Shown here piece by piece: positions 46,612 through 56,268 of a DNA stretch of 64,000 nucleotides. Source of the stretch: Caldimonas caldifontis. Its GTDB lineage: Bacteria > Pseudomonadota > Gammaproteobacteria > Burkholderiales > Burkholderiaceae_C. The DNA lies in NCBI RefSeq assembly GCF_002930615.1, contig NZ_PSNX01000004.1:186001-250000 (forward strand), read 5' to 3'. Made by a program: the position numbers and the translations under genes. The notes under the pieces are model-generated. The model worked only from the letters and a program-made list of their open reading frames with translations, did no database searches and was not told where the DNA came from. Within the stretch, counting starts at the first letter, position 1. Each line of letters begins with the position of its first letter.

Positions 46612-48543
46612 TCACAGCGCTGAACGTCGTGCTGCACGGCTCAGGAAGCGCCCCAGGTCCACGGCGTCACGCAGGCCTGCTTCCACCGGGCAAGCCTGAC
46701 CGGCGATCCAGGCCGCCGTGATCTCGCCGGCGAGCACCGACCAGGTGATCCCCCGCGAGCCCAGGCCAGTGCACACATGCAGGCCTGGCAGACGGGGCAG
46801 ATGACGTGGCTGGGTGATGCGGCGGCCCAGCGCCGGCAGGGCGCCCGTGTCGGGCACCGGGCCGATCAAGGGCAGCCGGTCCGGTGTCACGGCGCGCCAG
46901 CCGACACGGCCGTCCAGGGTGGACGGATCGACAGCAGGTGACGACACGCCGAGCCTTGCGAGCTGGGCCAGGTTGTGCCCATGGTCACTCGCTCGCAATG
47001 TCGGATCCGCATCGCCGGGTTGGCTGGTGGCGCCGCACAGGGACATCCCCTCGTGCGCGGGCAGCAGGTAGCCCCCGGCTGCCACGGGCAGGCGGGGCAG
47101 CGCCAGGCCCGGCAGCGTGGCGGGCAAGCGGGTGATCTGACCGCGCACCCGTTGCAGGGGCCAGGGCCCCTGCGGCAGCAGCGCGTGGGCATCGAAGGCG
47201 TTGGCCAGCACGACCACCTCGGCCCGGGCCGCCACGGTGCCGTGGGCTGTCATCAGCACCCATTCGTCGGCCACTCGCGCCAGGCTGCGGATGTCCAGCC
47301 CGCCCCGCCAGCGCACGGCGTCGCCGACATCCGTGAGCAGGGCCTGTACCAGGTCGCTGGGGCGCAGCCAGCCGCCACCGGGAAAGAACCAGGCGGGGCG
47401 GCCCAGCGGCAGGCCGCTCAGGTGTTCGGCCCGGACGGTGTCCAGCGCCTGCACGTAGTCGGGTGGCAGGCCCTGGCGGTCCAGCACCGCCTGCATCGAT
47501 TCCACGGGGCCATCATCGGCGCGCAGCAGGCCGGTGAAACCGCCTGTGATCAGGTGCCGGCCGCGCAGGCCGGGCAAGACCTGCTGCAGGCGCAGCGCGG
47601 CGGCGCGGTGCAACCGTGCGTGGGCGCCATCGTCGGGCAGGACGATGCCGTGGAAGAGCCCGCCGGGGTTGCCGGAGGCCTCGGCGGCCGGTCGCGCCTG
47701 GCGGTCGATCAGTTCGCAGGTCCAGCCCAGTGCGGCCAGGCCACGGGCGACGCTGGCGCCGGCCAGGCCTGCACCCAGCACGACGACATGGCGAGAGGCG
47801 GCAGGTGCCGGTGCCTCGGCCGCCGGCAGCGGTGGGATGTGGCGGGGCGCGAAGCGGGCCACGGTCATCTCGCGCTTGCCGCCGAAGCCCGGGGCGCGCT
47901 CGACCATGAAGCCCGCCTGGGCCAGGCCGTCGCGCACCGCGCGCGAGGCGCTCCAGGTGGCGGCGGAGGCGCCGGGGGCGGCCAGGCGGCCCAGCGCGGA
48001 CATCAGGCGTTCGCTCCACATCTCGGGGTTGCGGTCGGGCGCAAAGCCGTCGAGATAGAAGGCATCGGCGCGCAGCCGCAACTCGGGCAGCAGGGCCGCC
48101 ACGTCGCCGAAGGCCAGCGTGAGCCGTACCTGCCCACCGTCGAAGTCCAGCCGGTGCAGGTTGGGCGTGAGCGGGGGCCATTGCGCGAGCAAGGTCTCGG
48201 CAAGTTCGTCCAGCGGGTGATCTGCCAGCACGCGGGCGAGGTCGTCGCGCGTGAGCGGGTGCTTCTCGATCGAGACGAAGTGAAGCCGCCCGCAGCGCTG
48301 CACATCGGCCCGCCAGGCCGCCCAGGTGGCGAGGAAGTTGTTGCCCAGGCCGAAGCCGGTCTCCACGATGGTGAAGTCGCTGCGGCCAGCCCAGCGCTGC
48401 GGCAGGTCGTTGCCCCGCAGGAAGACATGCCCGGCCTGCGCCAGCGCGCCCGCGCGCGCGTGATAGACGTCACCGAAGGCGGGCGCAAACGGCACGCCGT
48501 CGCGGATCTCGACGAGGGCGGGCCGGATCGGCTGGGTGTTCAT
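46612..48543 (-). CDS. mnmC: MnmC, bifunctional tRNA mnm5s2U biosynthesis protein
   Basis: This 643-residue bifunctional enzyme completes the wobble-uridine modification mnm5s2U34. The N-terminal methyltransferase (MnmC2, about 1-240) has FTIVETGFGLGNNFLATWAA and DAFYLDGFAPDRNPEMW. The C-terminal FAD oxidoreductase (MnmC1, about 250-620) begins VVLGAGLAGASVARGLAALG and ends with CTGLGSRGITWSVL. Both halves look complete. It is downstream of efp, whose terminator lies between them. Confidence 0.94.
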   Translation of the reverse strand: MNTQPIRPALVEIRDGVPFAPAFGDVYHARAGALAQAGHVFLRGNDLPQRWAGRSDFTIVETGFGLGNNFLATWAAWRADVQRCGRLHFVSIEKHPLTRDDLARVLADHPLDELAETLLAQWPPLTPNLHRLDFDGGQVRLTLAFGDVAALLPELRLRADAFYLDGFAPDRNPEMWSERLMSALGRLAAPGASAATWSASRAVRDGLAQAGFMVERAPGFGGKREMTVARFAPRHIPPLPAAEAPAPAASRHVVVLGAGLAGASVARGLAALGWTCELIDRQARPAAEASGNPGGLFHGIVLPDDGAHARLHRAAALRLQQVLPGLRGRHLITGGFTGLLRADDGPVESMQAVLDRQGLPPDYVQALDTVRAEHLSGLPLGRPAWFFPGGGWLRPSDLVQALLTDVGDAVRWRGGLDIRSLARVADEWVLMTAHGTVAARAEVVVLANAFDAHALLPQGPWPLQRVRGQITRLPATLPGLALPRLPVAAGGYLLPAHEGMSLCGATSQPGDADPTLRASDHGHNLAQLARLGVSSPAVDPSTLDGRVGWRAVTPDRLPLIGPVPDTGALPALGRRITQPRHLPRLPGLHVCTGLGSRGITWSVLAGEITAAWIAGQACPVEAGLRDAVDLGRFLSRAARRSAL

Positions 48544-48577
48544 GTGCTCGAAGTGTGGCCCAGGAAAGTCTGGCCCA

Positions 48578-48603
48578 AGAAAAAGCCGGCCCAGGGGCCG
48601 GCT
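48578..48603 (-). terminator. Rho-independent terminator after efp
   Basis: AGCCGGCCC (48584-48592) pairs with GGGCCGGCT (48595-48603) around a 2-nt centre. On the minus strand it is followed by TTTTCTT. It begins 21 nt after the efp stop codon. Confidence 0.85.
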
Positions 48604-48624
48604 CTTCGCGCAGCAGCGTGCCGC

Positions 48625-49179
48625 TCAGACGCGCTTGCGGTATTCGTGCGTACGGGTGTCGATTTCCACCTTGTCGCCCTGGGCCACGAAGATGGGCACC
48701 TGGATCTCGAAGCCGGTGGCGATCTTGGCAGGCTTGAGCACCTTGCCCGAGGTGTCGCCCTTGACGGCCGGCTCGGTCCAGGTGATCTCGCGCACCACCG
48801 AGGTGGGCAGTTCCACGGAGATGGCCTTGCCGTCGTAGAACACCACTTCGACTTCCATGCCGTCTTCCAGGTAGCTGATGGCGTCGCCCATGTTCTCGGC
48901 CTCGACCTCGTACTGGTTGTACTCGGTGTCCATGAACACATACATCGGGTCGGCGAAGTAGGAGTAGGTGCACTCCTTCTTGTCGAGGATGATCTGGTCC
49001 ATCTTGTCGTCGGCCTTGAACACAACCTCCGTGCCGGAGTTGTTCAGCAGGTTCTTCAGCTTCATGCGCACGGTGGCGGCATTGCGGCCGCCACGGCTGT
49101 ACTCGGTCTTGAGCACGACCATGGGGTCCTTGCCCTGCATGATCACGTTGCCGGCGCGGATTTCCTGTGCAATCTTCAT
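48625..49179 (-). CDS. efp: Elongation factor P with Arg32
   Basis: EF-P relieves ribosome stalling at proline runs. It has 184 residues and all three beta-barrel domains. The tip of the first loop reads [10 protein letters not shown] with R32 in place of the usual lysine. In this EF-P subfamily Arg32 is rhamnosylated by EarP, and earP is the next gene upstream on the same strand. Epm-type lysine modification is therefore not expected. The C-terminal signature region ([20 protein letters not shown]) is intact. Confidence 0.96.
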   Translation of the reverse strand: MKIAQEIRAGNVIMQGKDPMVVLKTEYSRGGRNAATVRMKLKNLLNNSGTEVVFKADDKMDQIILDKKECTYSYFADPMYVFMDTEYNQYEVEAENMGDAISYLEDGMEVEVVFYDGKAISVELPTSVVREITWTEPAVKGDTSGKVLKPAKIATGFEIQVPIFVAQGDKVEIDTRTHEYRKRV

Positions 49180-49293
49180 GGTGAGTCCCTCTCGGGGGTC
49201 GTTCCTGGGGTCGGGTCGGTCCTGGCGTCAGGCGCGATGGCATTCCGGTCTGTCATGGCGACCGGAAATCCAGGAACCGCAAAGCCCTATATT

Positions 49294-50397
49294 CTAACCT
49301 GAGTGGGCTGCAGGGGTTTGCGTCAAGGCCAGCAGTTGCGTGCACAAGTCGGCCTGCCTGGCGAGTTGCCCGGCCCATTGCCGTGAATGGCCCTGCCAGG
49401 CGTGCGGGTCTGGCCAGGATGCCGGTCGCAGCGGCGCAAGGTCCGCCGCGAGGCCGTTCCAGGAGCGCCACAGGGCCCGCAGCGGGTGGCCCACGGTGGT
49501 GGGGGCGTGGAGCAGGTAGCGGTCGAGGAAGGCCTCCAGCTTCAGGGCGTGGGCCCCGTCGCTCTGGGGATAGATGTGCCAGATGAAAGGGCGCTCGGCC
49601 CATTGGGCCCGCACGAAGGAATCCTCCCCCCGCACCACGTTCAGGTCGCAGGCCCACAGCAGACGGTCGAACTCGGGCTGGGGCAGGGCGGGCAACCAGC
49701 CCAGGCGCAGGGCCCCCAAACGGTCGATGCGGCCTTCGCAGGCGGACCGGCCCAGCAAGGCCTCCACCTGGCGGGTGGCGAGTCCCGGTGTCACCAGCAG
49801 GAGCGTGGGCTGCTCGGCCAGGGCTTCCAGCCAGGCCGGCAGGCGGGGCGTGTCGTAGCAAAAGAGCGAGATCACCTGCTCATGCGGCGCTCGAACGAAA
49901 CCTCGGGCGGCCAGCCACGCAGTGCCATCGAAGGCGGCCCGTTCGGCCCGCAGGCCCGGCTCTCGCAACAGGCCCCCGGTGTTGGGAGTGAAGCCGGGGT
50001 AGAAGAAGCGCTTGACCAATCCGGCGCCGGGTGACTGGAACCGCGGCGACGGCAAGCCGTGTGAGCGCTCGACATAGTCCTCGGCACTGAGGTATTCGAG
50101 GTTGATCCACATCGGCGGCGGGGTGCGAGCCGCCATGCGCTCGATGTAGGCATCGGGAGGGTCGCAGCCGAAGGCTTCGATCACGACGTCGCCAGGCTCG
50201 ACCGGATCCCAGTGTTCCCGCCAGTGGCGCACCTCCACGCGGGGGCAGCCTTGGGGCGCCATCCAGGCCAGGGCAGACGGGTCGTCCACCCACAGCCGGA
50301 CGGCCTGGCCACGGCCGGCCAGGTCGGCCGCGAGCCGCCAGCACACCCCGATGTCGCCGTAGTTGTCGATGACCCGGCAGAAAAGATCCCAATGCAT
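49294..50397 (-). CDS. earP: EarP, EF-P arginine rhamnosyltransferase
   Basis: EarP transfers rhamnose from dTDP-rhamnose to EF-P Arg32. The ATG at 50397 gives 367 residues starting [20 protein letters not shown]; the two aspartates (D11 and D15) match the active-site pair of characterised EarP. The nucleotide-sugar region [20 protein letters not shown] contains the conserved Glu and Asp. The frame is open further upstream, but that sequence overlaps the uvrC promoter. CACAAT on the minus strand (50409-50404) ends 6 nt before the start, so a leaderless message is predicted. Confidence 0.95.
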   Translation of the reverse strand: MHWDLFCRVIDNYGDIGVCWRLAADLAGRGQAVRLWVDDPSALAWMAPQGCPRVEVRHWREHWDPVEPGDVVIEAFGCDPPDAYIERMAARTPPPMWINLEYLSAEDYVERSHGLPSPRFQSPGAGLVKRFFYPGFTPNTGGLLREPGLRAERAAFDGTAWLAARGFVRAPHEQVISLFCYDTPRLPAWLEALAEQPTLLLVTPGLATRQVEALLGRSACEGRIDRLGALRLGWLPALPQPEFDRLLWACDLNVVRGEDSFVRAQWAERPFIWHIYPQSDGAHALKLEAFLDRYLLHAPTTVGHPLRALWRSWNGLAADLAPLRPASWPDPHAWQGHSRQWAGQLARQADLCTQLLALTQTPAAHSG

Positions 50398-50403
50398 CCC
50401 CAC

Positions 50404-50422
50404 ATTGTGAGGGCGGCACAAT
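50404..50422. promoter_or_regulatory. Back-to-back -10 elements for earP and uvrC
   Basis: On the minus strand CACAAT occupies 50409-50404, 6 nt before earP. On the plus strand CACAAT occupies 50417-50422, 7 nt before uvrC. Only 7 nt separate them, so each promoter's upstream contacts would overlap the other's start site. No clear -35 is seen for either. Confidence 0.55.
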
Positions 50423-50429
50423 CGCGCCC

Positions 50430-52373
50430 ATGACTTCCGACGAGAGCCCCGACCCGCGCCCCGAGACACCACCGGTCGCCGACCCGTCCGAGGCGCAGCG
50501 CGAGAGGCTGCTCGCCGAAGTGGCTGCCTTGCCCGGCCTGCCGGGGGTCTACCGCTACTTCGACGCCCAGGGCACCGTGCTCTATGTGGGCAAGGCGCGA
50601 AACCTGAAGAAGCGGGTGTCGAGCTATTTCCAGAAGAACCATGGCGGCACGCGCATCGGCCACATGGTCACGCGCATCGCCCGGCTGGAGACGACCGTGG
50701 TGCGCAGCGAGGCCGAGGCCTTGCTGCTGGAAAACAACCTCATCAAGACGCTGCACCCGCGCTTCAACATCCTCTTCCGCGACGACAAGAGCTATCCCTA
50801 CCTGAAGATCGCCTCGCACGCTTTCCCCCGCCTGGCCTACTACCGTGGGGCGGTGGACAAGAAGCACCGCTACTTCGGGCCCTATCCCAGCGCCTGGGCG
50901 GTGAAGGAATCGATCCAGCTGCTGCAGAAAGTCTTCCGCCTGCGCACCTGCGAAGACACTGTCTTCAACAACCGCACGCGACCCTGCCTGCTCTATCAGA
51001 TCAAGCGTTGCTCGGGCCCTTGCGTGGGTTTCATCAGCCCTGAGGACTATGCCCGCGACGTGGCGCATGCCGAACGCTTCCTGCTCGGCGAACAGCAGGA
51101 GGTGATGGACACCCTGCAGGCGCAGATGATGGCGCATGCTGAGAAGCTGGAGTTCGAGCAGGCCGCCGAGATCCGCAACCAGCTCGGTGCGCTGTCGCGC
51201 GTGCTGCATCAGCAGGCCGTGGACACGGGCAGCGACCGCGATGCCGACATCCTGGCGGTGAAGGTGCAGGGCGGCCGAGCCTGCGTGAACCTCGCGATGG
51301 TGCGCGGAGGGCGTCACCTGGGCGATCGCGCCTACTTTCCCACTCACGTTGAAGAAGCGGCCGCCGTGGCGGTGGACGAAGACGAGTTGCAGGAGGTTTG
51401 CGAACGCTCATCGGTGGAGTCCCGGGTGCTGGAGGCCTTCATCGCCCAGCACTACCTGGACGGCGGGGTGCCGCCCCTGCTGGTGGTGAGCCACCCGGTG
51501 GACAAATCGCTGCTGGAGGCGTTGTCGGTGCAGACCGGGGTGAAGATCAACGCCGTGCACCAGCCGCGCGAGCAGCGGCGCGCGTGGCTGGAGATGGCCG
51601 TCAAGGGCGCCGAGCTGGCGCTGGCTCGGCTGCTGGCCGAAGAAGGTTCGCAGCAGGCGCGCACGCGTGCGCTGGTGGAGGCGCTGGACCTCAGTACCGA
51701 AGACCTGGACCGTTTCCGCATCGAATGCTTCGACATCAGCCACACGGCCGGCGAAGCCACCCAGGCCTCGTGCGTGGTGTTCGAGAACCACAAGATGCAG
51801 AACGCCCAGTACCGCCGCTACAACATCGAGGGCATCACCGGCGGTGACGACTACGCCGCGATGCGCCAGGTGCTCACGCGGCGCTATGCCAAGCTGGCCG
51901 AGGCGGCGGGCAAGGGCGAGGCGCGGCTGCCCGACTTCGTGCTGGTGGACGGCGGGCGCGGCCAGGTGGCCATGGCGCGCGAGGTCTTCGAGGAGCTGGG
52001 GCTGGACCTCGGCCTCATCGTCGGCGTGGAAAAAGGCGAGGGCCGCAAGGTGGGCCTGGAAGAGCTGGTGTTTGCCGATGGGCGCGAGAAGGTCTATCTC
52101 GGGCGCGACTCGGCGGCGCTGATGCTGGTGGCGCAGATCCGCGATGAGGCGCATCGCTTTGCCATCACCGGCATGCGGGCCAAGCGGGCGTCGGTGCGCA
52201 CGGGCGGCTCGAAGCTGGAGGACATCGCCGGCGTGGGACCGAAGAAGCGGGCTAGACTCCTGCAGCGCTTCGGCGGCCTGCGCGGCGTGGCCCAGGCCAG
52301 TGTGGACGACCTGGCCACGGTGGACGGCATCTCGCGCGAGCTGGCCGAGGAGATCTACAAGGCGCTGCACTGA
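50430..52373 (+). CDS. uvrC: UvrC, excinuclease ABC subunit C
   Basis: UvrC makes both incisions in nucleotide excision repair. It has 647 residues. The N-terminal GIY-YIG nuclease has [24 protein letters not shown] domain lies around [17 protein letters not shown]. The RNase H-like endonuclease includes [11 protein letters not shown] and [16 protein letters not shown]-terminal helix-hairpin-helix pair has [18 protein letters not shown] and [13 protein letters not shown]. No ribosome site precedes the ATG. Confidence 0.97.
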   Translation: MTSDESPDPRPETPPVADPSEAQRERLLAEVAALPGLPGVYRYFDAQGTVLYVGKARNLKKRVSSYFQKNHGGTRIGHMVTRIARLETTVVRSEAEALLLENNLIKTLHPRFNILFRDDKSYPYLKIASHAFPRLAYYRGAVDKKHRYFGPYPSAWAVKESIQLLQKVFRLRTCEDTVFNNRTRPCLLYQIKRCSGPCVGFISPEDYARDVAHAERFLLGEQQEVMDTLQAQMMAHAEKLEFEQAAEIRNQLGALSRVLHQQAVDTGSDRDADILAVKVQGGRACVNLAMVRGGRHLGDRAYFPTHVEEAAAVAVDEDELQEVCERSSVESRVLEAFIAQHYLDGGVPPLLVVSHPVDKSLLEALSVQTGVKINAVHQPREQRRAWLEMAVKGAELALARLLAEEGSQQARTRALVEALDLSTEDLDRFRIECFDISHTAGEATQASCVVFENHKMQNAQYRRYNIEGITGGDDYAAMRQVLTRRYAKLAEAAGKGEARLPDFVLVDGGRGQVAMAREVFEELGLDLGLIVGVEKGEGRKVGLEELVFADGREKVYLGRDSAALMLVAQIRDEAHRFAITGMRAKRASVRTGGSKLEDIAGVGPKKRARLLQRFGGLRGVAQASVDDLATVDGISRELAEEIYKALH

Positions 52374-52407
52374 CACAACCACCGCGCCTGCACCGAGGAG
52401 AGCTTGC

Positions 52408-52917
52408 ATGAGGCCCCACCCACTTCGCCGATCCCACCTGTTGTGGACGTCATCGCTGCTGGCCTGCGCCGTGCTGCTGGGCTGCTCCCCGTCACCGCGG
52501 GCACCGGCGCCGCCTCCTGCATCGCTTCCCGCGCCGACAGCGCCCGAGGCGCGTCCGGTGGACCCTGGCGTGCCGGTGCCGGTGGACGCGCGTGCACGCA
52601 GCTGGGACGACTACCGCCTGCGCGCCGCGCGTCGCATCGTGGCCGCCAATGCCGGCGGCATCTACCTCGACACTCCACCCGATGTGCTGCTGGCCATTCC
52701 CGTGCTGGCCATCGACCTCAACGCGGACGGCAGCGTGCGGCGCATCGAGGTGCTGCGCTACCCCGGTCAGGCGCGCGAAACCACGCAGGTGGCCATCGAG
52801 GCCGTGCGGCGGGCAGCCCCCTTCGGCAGCGTGGCCCATCTGCCGCGGCCCTGGCGCATCACCGAAACCTTCCTGTTCCGGGATGATCGACGCTTCAAGC
52901 CCCGTACGCTGGACTGA
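52408..52917 (+). CDS. Small lipoprotein with TonB C-terminal-like domain
   Basis: This 169-residue protein has a signal peptide and lipobox (LACAVLLGC), so it is predicted to be lipid-anchored. A Pro/Ala linker (about 28-55) follows. The C-terminal part (about 85-165) resembles a TonB C-terminal domain: VLAIDLNADGSVRRIEVLRY, then TTQVAIEAVRRAAPFG. It is too short for a classical TonB and lacks the usual transmembrane anchor, so a periplasmic envelope role is only inferred. GAGGAG precedes the start. It sits between uvrC and pgsA. Confidence 0.75.
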   Translation: MRPHPLRRSHLLWTSSLLACAVLLGCSPSPRAPAPPPASLPAPTAPEARPVDPGVPVPVDARARSWDDYRLRAARRIVAANAGGIYLDTPPDVLLAIPVLAIDLNADGSVRRIEVLRYPGQARETTQVAIEAVRRAAPFGSVAHLPRPWRITETFLFRDDRRFKPRTLD

Positions 52918-52932
52918 GCCACAATCGCCCCC

Positions 52933-53502
52933 ATGTTCTTCAATCTCCCCACCTTGCTGACCTGGGCCCGGATCGTGGCCATCCCGCTCATCGTGGGGGT
53001 GTTCTACCTGCCCTCGCTCGACGGGGCGACGCGCAACCTGACGGCCGCTGTGCTGTTCATCATCTTCGCGCTCACCGACTGGGCCGATGGCTGGCTGGCC
53101 CGGCGCATGAACCAGACTTCGGCCTTTGGCGCTTTTCTCGATCCGGTGGCCGACAAGTTCCTGGTGTGCGCGTCGCTGCTGGTGCTGGTCGAGCTCGACC
53201 GCGTCGGAGCCCTGATCGCCCTGGTGATCATCGGCCGCGAGATCGCCATCTCGGCCCTGCGCGAATGGATGGCCAGCATCGGCGCCTCGCGCAGCGTGGC
53301 GGTGCACATGCTGGGCAAGCTCAAGACGGGCACCCAGATGGTGGCCATTCCCTTCCTGCTCTATGACGGCGTGATCCTGCGCTTCATCGACACGCGCCTG
53401 TGGGGCACGGGCCTCATCTACCTTGCGGCCATCCTGACCATCTGGTCGATGGTGTACTACCTCCAGAAAGCGCTGCCGGAGATCCGGGCGAAGTCGCGAT
53501 GA
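52933..53502 (+). CDS. pgsA: PgsA, phosphatidylglycerophosphate synthase
   Basis: This 189-residue membrane enzyme makes phosphatidylglycerol phosphate from CDP-diacylglycerol and glycerol 3-phosphate. The CDP-alcohol phosphotransferase signature appears as DWADGWLARRMNQTSAFGAF followed by LDPVADK. Several hydrophobic segments fit the six-helix fold. CACAAT at 52920-52925 ends 7 nt before the ATG without a ribosome site. Its stop overlaps the start of the transporter gene (ATGA). Confidence 0.96.
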   Translation: MFFNLPTLLTWARIVAIPLIVGVFYLPSLDGATRNLTAAVLFIIFALTDWADGWLARRMNQTSAFGAFLDPVADKFLVCASLLVLVELDRVGALIALVIIGREIAISALREWMASIGASRSVAVHMLGKLKTGTQMVAIPFLLYDGVILRFIDTRLWGTGLIYLAAILTIWSMVYYLQKALPEIRAKSR

Positions 53503-54410
53503 ACGCCTGGGGCCAGGGTGCGTTGCTGCGCGCCGCGCCTTGGGTCTTCGTGCTCATCTGGAGCACCGGCTTCGTGGTGGCCCGCTACGGCATGCCACAT
53601 GCGCCACCCATGAGTTTCCTGGCCTGGCGCTTTGCCTTCTCGGTGCTCGGCCTGGTGCTCTGGGCCCGCTGGGCCGGCGCGCGCTGGCCCACCACCCGTT
53701 CGCAGTGGGGCCACTTGGCGGTGGTGGGGGTGCTGCTGCATGCCGGCTACCTGGGGGGCGTGTGGGCCGCCGTGAAGGCGGGCATGGGCGCCGGTCTGGT
53801 GGCGCTGATCGTGGGCTTGCAACCCGTGCTCACGGCCGTGTGGGTGAGCGCCGTCGATCGACTGGGGGAAGGGCGCGTCAGCCTGCGCCAGTGGGCCGGG
53901 CTGGGCCTGGGGTTTGCCGGCCTGGTGATGGTGGTGTGGGACAAGCTGGGTGTCGGCGAGGCCGGCCCGGTCAGCCTCGCGCTGGCGTTGTGGGCGCTGC
54001 TGGCCATCACTGCAGGCACGCTGTACCAGAAGCGCCATGTGGTGGCAGGTGATCCGCGCACCGGCAATGCCGTGCAACTCATGGCCGCCCTGGCCGTTGC
54101 CGCGCCACTGGCCTGGCTGGAAGCCGAACCCATCGTGCTGCACCCGCATTTCATCGGGGCCATGGCGTGGTCGGTGCTGGTGCTCACCCTGGGCGGCAAT
54201 TCGCTGATGTACCTGCTGATCCAGCGTGGGGCCGCCACGGCCTTCACGAGCTTGCTCTACCTCGTGCCGCCGTGCACGGCGGTGCTGGCCTGGCTGCTCT
54301 TTGGCGAAACCCTGACGGCGCTGGCCTTGGTCGGCATGGGCATCGTCGCCTGGGGCGTGTGGCTGGTGGTGCGCAGCCAGGGCGGATCGGCCAGCCACCC
54401 CACCAGGTGA
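53499..54410 (+). CDS. EamA-family (DMT) transporter
   Basis: This 303-residue inner-membrane protein has about ten transmembrane helices in two EamA repeats. The first begins WVFVLIWSTGFVVARYGMPH and the second includes WALLAITAGTLYQKRHVV. Family members export amino acids or metabolites; the substrate cannot be assigned. It is translationally coupled to pgsA by a 4-nt overlap. Its last ~154 nt overlap the antisense end of the LysR gene. Confidence 0.9.
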   Translation: MNAWGQGALLRAAPWVFVLIWSTGFVVARYGMPHAPPMSFLAWRFAFSVLGLVLWARWAGARWPTTRSQWGHLAVVGVLLHAGYLGGVWAAVKAGMGAGLVALIVGLQPVLTAVWVSAVDRLGEGRVSLRQWAGLGLGFAGLVMVVWDKLGVGEAGPVSLALALWALLAITAGTLYQKRHVVAGDPRTGNAVQLMAALAVAAPLAWLEAEPIVLHPHFIGAMAWSVLVLTLGGNSLMYLLIQRGAATAFTSLLYLVPPCTAVLAWLLFGETLTALALVGMGIVAWGVWLVVRSQGGSASHPTR

Positions 54411-55294
54411 TCCTGCAGCAGTCGCAGCCGCCAGGGCAGGGGCGCGCCCGCAGCGCGCGGGCGGACCACCCAGTGCACGTCGGCATCGAGCATGGCGTAG
54501 TCGGGCAGCACCTGCACGAGTCGGCCATCGGCCAGGGCCTCGTGCACGTCCCACAGTGAACGCAGCATCAGGCCCCGCCCGGTCAGCGCCCAGTCGCGCA
54601 CGACCTCGCCAGAGTTGCTCGACAGCGGCCCGCTCACGCGCACGGCCACTTCAGCGGGGCGACGCCGGCGGTCCAGCGCCGTGAGTCGCCAGGTGGCATA
54701 GCGGCTGTCATGCTCGCGCACCACCAGGCAGTGGTGATGCGTCAGTTCGGCAGGATGTTGCGGCGCGCCGTGCTCGCGAAGGTAGTCGGGGGAGGCCACC
54801 ACCACGCGCCGGTTGGCCGCCAGCTTGCGCATCACCACCCCGCCTTCGGGTGGCTGCCAGAGCCACACGGCGGCGTCGAAGCTGCCGGTGCCCAGATCGG
54901 GCCATTGCTCCATGAGCTGGAGCTGCACCTCCACCGCCGGATGACGCGCCTGGAAGTCGGCAATCGCCGGAGCTACCCAGCGCCGGCCGAAGCCCAGCGT
55001 GCTGGCCAGCCGGATCAGCCCGCGCGGTTCCCCCACACGCTCCTGCAATTCGGTTTCCAGGTCGGCCAGCCCGGCCTGCAGCTCGCGCGCTCGCGCACAG
55101 AAGATCTCGCCTTCATCGGTGAGCCCCAGGCGACGGGTGGTGCGATGGAAGAGCCGCAGGCCCAGGCGGGATTCCAGCGCCGCCAGCCGCTTGGTCACGG
55201 CGGGCGGCTCCGTGTCGAGTGCTCGCGCCGCGGCCGCAAGGCTGCCTTGGTCGGCCACGGCCAGCACCAGTTGAAGGTCTCGGTGCTCGATCAC
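54257..55294 (-). CDS. LysR-family transcriptional regulator with antisense-overlapping tail
   Basis: The N-terminal helix-turn-helix (about 1-60) is LysR-like: LVLAVADQGSLAAAARALDT, then PPAVTKRLAALESRLGLRLF. The substrate-binding domain (about 90-295) follows. It has 345 residues, about 45 more than typical. The extra tail after LLQDHLVGWLADPPWL is read opposite the end of the EamA transporter gene and is unlike LysR C-termini, suggesting loss of an earlier stop. It is divergent from the dehalogenase-like gene and is its likely regulator. LysR activators of tartrate use (TtuA type) have the same layout. Confidence 0.88.
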   Translation of the reverse strand: MIEHRDLQLVLAVADQGSLAAAARALDTEPPAVTKRLAALESRLGLRLFHRTTRRLGLTDEGEIFCARARELQAGLADLETELQERVGEPRGLIRLASTLGFGRRWVAPAIADFQARHPAVEVQLQLMEQWPDLGTGSFDAAVWLWQPPEGGVVMRKLAANRRVVVASPDYLREHGAPQHPAELTHHHCLVVREHDSRYATWRLTALDRRRRPAEVAVRVSGPLSSNSGEVVRDWALTGRGLMLRSLWDVHEALADGRLVQVLPDYAMLDADVHWVVRPRAAGAPLPWRLRLLQDHLVGWLADPPWLRTTSHTPQATMPMPTKASAVRVSPKSSQASTAVHGGTR

Positions 55295-55383
55295 TCAGTC
55301 GCTCCGTTTGATTCCGCAAAGGAAATAATATCTTGCCTTATTGTTTCTTGTGCAGGCCTCGGTGAGAAGAACACAATGCGTCC

Positions 55384-56268
55384 ATGTTCAAGCGCTACAC
55401 CCAAAGCCAGGTGCGCACCTCGGGCGCGCAGATCGCCGTGCGTCATGGGGGTGAGGGGCCGGCTCTCGTGCTGCTGCATGGCCATCCCCAGACCCACGTG
55501 ATGTGGCACCTCGTGGCCGATGCGCTGGCCGAGCACTTCAGCGTCTTTGCGATCGACCTGCGGGGCTATGGCGCTTCGTCCCGTCCGCCCGCGGACCCTG
55601 AGCACGTTCGCCATAGCAAGCGGGCGATGGCCCAGGATGTGGTGGAGGTGCTGCGCCATTTCGGCCATGAGCGCTTTGCCGTGCTCGCGCACGACCGGGG
55701 AGCGCGGGTGGCCCACCGACTTGCGGCGGACCATCCCGGGTGCGTGCAAAGGCTGATGCTGCTCGACATCGCTCCCACGCTGGCCATGTACGAAGGCACG
55801 ACCCAGGACTTTGCGCAGGCCTACTGGCACTGGTTCTTTCTCACGCAGGCCGCACCACTGCCTGAGCGCCTGATCGAGGCCGACCCGGGCTTCTACATTC
55901 GCCAGGTGATGGGTCGGCGCCATGCAGGGCTGTCCATCTTTGCCCCCCAGGCGCTGGCGGCCTACGAGGAGGCACTGCAGCGCCCCGGATCTGCCACGTC
56001 CCTTTGCGAGGACTATCGCGCCTCGGCCGGCATCGACCTGTCCCACGACCGCGAGGACCGTGCGGCCGGCCGCCGGCTGCCGCAGCCGCTGCGTGTGCTC
56101 TGGGGCCGTCACGGCACGGTGGGGCGATGCTTCGATGTGCTGCGCCTGTGGCGCGACGTGGCGGAACAGGTTGACGGGCGTGCGCTGGACTGCGGCCACT
56201 ACCTGGCCGAGGAGCGCCCTGACGAGGTGCTCCAGGATGCGTTGGAATTTTTCAAGGAGACCCCATGA
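55384..56268 (+). CDS. Alpha/beta hydrolase of the fluoroacetate dehalogenase family
   Basis: This 294-residue hydrolase carries the full set of fluoroacetate dehalogenase residues. The nucleophile and carboxylate arginines are D104, R105 and R108 (HDRGAR). D128 lies in LDIAPT, the halide-site H149 and W150 in YWHW, Y211 in CEDYRA, and the catalytic H272 in GHYLAEE. HGHPQTHVMW is the oxyanion region. Family enzymes release halide from haloacetates; activity here is inferred. CACAAT at 55372-55377 ends 6 nt before the ATG. It overlaps the dehydrogenase downstream (ATGA). Confidence 0.87.
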   Translation: MFKRYTQSQVRTSGAQIAVRHGGEGPALVLLHGHPQTHVMWHLVADALAEHFSVFAIDLRGYGASSRPPADPEHVRHSKRAMAQDVVEVLRHFGHERFAVLAHDRGARVAHRLAADHPGCVQRLMLLDIAPTLAMYEGTTQDFAQAYWHWFFLTQAAPLPERLIEADPGFYIRQVMGRRHAGLSIFAPQALAAYEEALQRPGSATSLCEDYRASAGIDLSHDREDRAAGRRLPQPLRVLWGRHGTVGRCFDVLRLWRDVAEQVDGRALDCGHYLAEERPDEVLQDALEFFKETP

